Assembly (NCBI RefSeq): GCF_000282095.2
Contig: NZ_AKKC02000005.1
Location: 186,001 to 250,000, forward strand
DNA: 64,000 bases
Direction of reading: 5' to 3'
DNA from: Rhizobium sp. CF080
GTDB taxonomy: Bacteria > Pseudomonadota > Alphaproteobacteria > Rhizobiales > Rhizobiaceae
Numbering within the stretch: the first letter of the stretch is position 1; the number at the start of each line of letters is the position of its first letter. Below the pieces are notes generated by a model, which worked only from the letters and a program-made list of their open reading frames with translations, was not told the origin of the DNA and did not search any database. A program made the position numbers and the translations under genes. Below, in pieces: positions 62,696 to 64,000 of the stretch.

Positions 62696-63102
62696 TGTAT
62701 CTGATAGACACGAATATCGTGTCGGAGGCGCGGCGCGGCACCTCTCAGGCGGTGTCCTGGCTGCGCTCGGTCGATCCGCTCAGCGTTCATCTGAGCGCCC
62801 TGACCCTCGGCGAAATCATGCGCGGCATTGCCTTGAAAGAGAAGTCGGATCCGAAGACCGCCGCTCACCTCACCGAGTGGCTGCGCAAGCTGCGCCACGA
62901 CCATAGCGACCGCATTCTACCGGTGACCGACCAGATCGCCGTCGAATGGGGTCGCATCGCCGCGATCCGGCCGCGTGGCGATATCGACGGACTACTGGCT
63001 GCCACAGCGATCATCCACGACCTGATCCTCGTCACGCGCAACGGCAAGGATTTCGAGGACACCGACGCAGCTGTGATTAATCCTTGGGAGACACCGGCGT
63101 GA
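62695..63102 (+). CDS. PIN-domain toxin (FitB/VapC type)
   Basis: A 135-residue PIN ribonuclease with active-site acids: MYLIDTNIVSEARRG (Asp5), TLGEIMRGI (Glu) and RGDIDGLLAATAIIHDL (Asp). The C-terminal VTRNGKDFEDTDAAVINPW is typical of FitB-like toxins. Coupled to the antitoxin by one-base overlap and to the recombinase gene by GTGA overlap. Confidence 0.9.
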   Translation: MYLIDTNIVSEARRGTSQAVSWLRSVDPLSVHLSALTLGEIMRGIALKEKSDPKTAAHLTEWLRKLRHDHSDRILPVTDQIAVEWGRIAAIRPRGDIDGLLAATAIIHDLILVTRNGKDFEDTDAAVINPWETPA

Positions 63103-64000
63103 GCGGCGCAGCGACGGGCTTGGAAGCGCCAGAAGCAGATCTCTCCCACTCAGGTGGTGTAGCGGTCGATACCAACCCTGGCGTCACAGAACTCCCCTCC
63201 CCGATCGCGGATGCCAACGCCGGCCTGCCGGCGCACATCGAGCGCCTGGCCGATCGGGCGCGCAGCTATGTCGAGGCAGCAAGCTCCGCCAACACCCGCA
63301 GGGCGTATGCCTCCGACTGGAAGCATTTTTCTGCGTGGTGCCAGCGCTCCAATCTTTCTCCCCTCCCCCCGGACCCGCAGATAATCGGGCTTTACATTAC
63401 GGCTCTTGCATCGGGTACGGCAGAGCGAAACCCAAAGAGCAATTCCGTCTCGACCATCGAACGCCGCCTTTCGTCGCTGTCGTGGAACTATGCCCAACGC
63501 GGTACGCCACTCAACCGCAAGGATCGGCACATCGCCACTGTACTCGCCGGCATCCGCAACACGCACGGCGCCCCACCTCGCCAGAAGGAAGCCGTCCTTC
63601 CCGAGCATCTGATCGCCATGCTCGAAACTCTCGACAGAGGAACCCTGCGCGGTATTAGGGATCGGACAATGCTGCTCATCGGCTTTGCCGGCGGCCTGCG
63701 ACGTTCGGAGATCGTCGGGTTGGATTGCGGCCGCGACCAGACCGAGGACGGCCACGGCTGGGTCGAAATTCTCGACAAGGGCCTGCTCGTCACCCTCCGA
63801 GGCAAGACCGGTTGGCGCGAGGTCGAAATCGGACGCGGCTCTTCAGACGTCACCTGCCCGCTCGTCGCCGTCGAGACCTGGATCAAGTTCGCCCGGATTG
63901 AAAGAGGTCCCCTCTTCCGCCGTGTCCGCGGTCAAGGCAAGGATGTTGGACCGGACAGATTGAATGATCGGGAGGTGGCACGTCTTGTCAAGAAGGTGGC
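63099..64000 (+). CDS. Tyrosine recombinase/integrase, 5' part
   Basis: The frame is open from GTG 63099 to the window edge (300 codons). An N-terminal SAM-like core-binding domain (about 45-150) contains SSANTRRAYASDWKHFSAWC. The catalytic domain begins about 165 and has the first catalytic Arg in GFAGGLRRSEIVGLD; the HxxR and Tyr motifs lie beyond the edge. GTGA overlap with the toxin stop indicates one transcript. In this position it may serve as a TnpI-like resolvase of the Tn3-type element or as an independent phage-type integrase. Confidence 0.88.
   Translation, partial: MSGAATGLEAPEADLSHSGGVAVDTNPGVTELPSPIADANAGLPAHIERLADRARSYVEAASSANTRRAYASDWKHFSAWCQRSNLSPLPPDPQIIGLYITALASGTAERNPKSNSVSTIERRLSSLSWNYAQRGTPLNRKDRHIATVLAGIRNTHGAPPRQKEAVLPEHLIAMLETLDRGTLRGIRDRTMLLIGFAGGLRRSEIVGLDCGRDQTEDGHGWVEILDKGLLVTLRGKTGWREVEIGRGSSDVTCPLVAVETWIKFARIERGPLFRRVRGQGKDVGPDRLNDREVARLVKKV

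Noticed and set aside
1..64000. CRISPR arrays, rRNA genes, replication origin
   Set aside because: I looked for regularly spaced direct repeats, rRNA-like segments, repABC genes and iteron clusters and saw none.

Overview
The window looks like accessory DNA from a Rhizobiales-type alphaproteobacterium (Rhizobium, Agrobacterium, Ensifer, Shinella or Ochrobactrum relatives). The signs are high GC coding sequence, many LysR regulators beside ABC-transporter catabolic operons, tightly overlapping genes (ATGA junctions), and Tn3 and IS110 remnants. There are no housekeeping, rRNA or tRNA genes, which fits a plasmid, chromid or genomic island. The genus is an inference.

1-9.1 kb: the start of an amidohydrolase gene runs off the left edge and is divergent from a GntR/FCD regulator. 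A long minus-strand operon follows (read from 9061 down to 1031): substrate-binding protein, thiamine-diphosphate enzyme, ABC ATPase, two permeases, a GlcG/HbpS-like protein, an aldehyde dehydrogenase and a secreted esterase. It probably imports and degrades a small aromatic or keto-acid compound. A divergent LysR gene (9195) shares a dyad operator with it.

10.2-24.6 kb: a second LysR gene, a complete carbohydrate ABC importer (binding protein, two permeases, MsmK/UgpC-type ATPase) and a family 3 glycoside hydrolase form one unit. A third LysR gene, paralogous to the second, precedes a six-gene aromatic cluster: a MetE/UROD-like protein, a cupin, an extradiol-type VOC dioxygenase, an AAHS transporter, a double cupin and an MhpA-like flavin hydroxylase.

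24.7-27.6 kb: a vapBC module, then decayed gene fragments (PotC-like permease, cysteine-synthase tail, sugar-isomerase head) around one intact VOC gene. 27.7-37.4 kb: a minus-strand siderophore-uptake locus with ECF sigma factor, FecR, TonB receptor, FhuD-, FhuB- and FhuC-like proteins. A PvdE/SyrD-like ABC exporter is embedded in it.

37.6-64 kb: a mobile, conflict-system-rich region. Tn3-family termini and transposase remnants lie at 37.6-39.1 and 43.5-43.8 kb, and a better-preserved Tn3-type terminus at 62.04 kb is followed by a recombination-site-like region, a Phd/PIN module and a tyrosine recombinase that runs off the right edge. Between them sit a GIY-YIG-like gene, a lipoprotein gene, an AbiE system with a broken toxin, a possible F-box-like gene, and the most interesting part, 44.0-59.1 kb. 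That locus has a zymogen-like M43 metalloprotease, two soluble ComEC-type metallo-beta-lactamase-fold hydrolases, a thermolysin-like peptidase, a membrane-anchored alpha/beta hydrolase, a caspase-like protease, and a 1588-residue caspase - STAND NTPase - transmembrane - 14x WD40 protein. They are arranged around a divergent control region carrying a perfect 17-bp palindrome. I propose it as a candidate uncharacterised proteolytic conflict (defence or programmed cell death) system.
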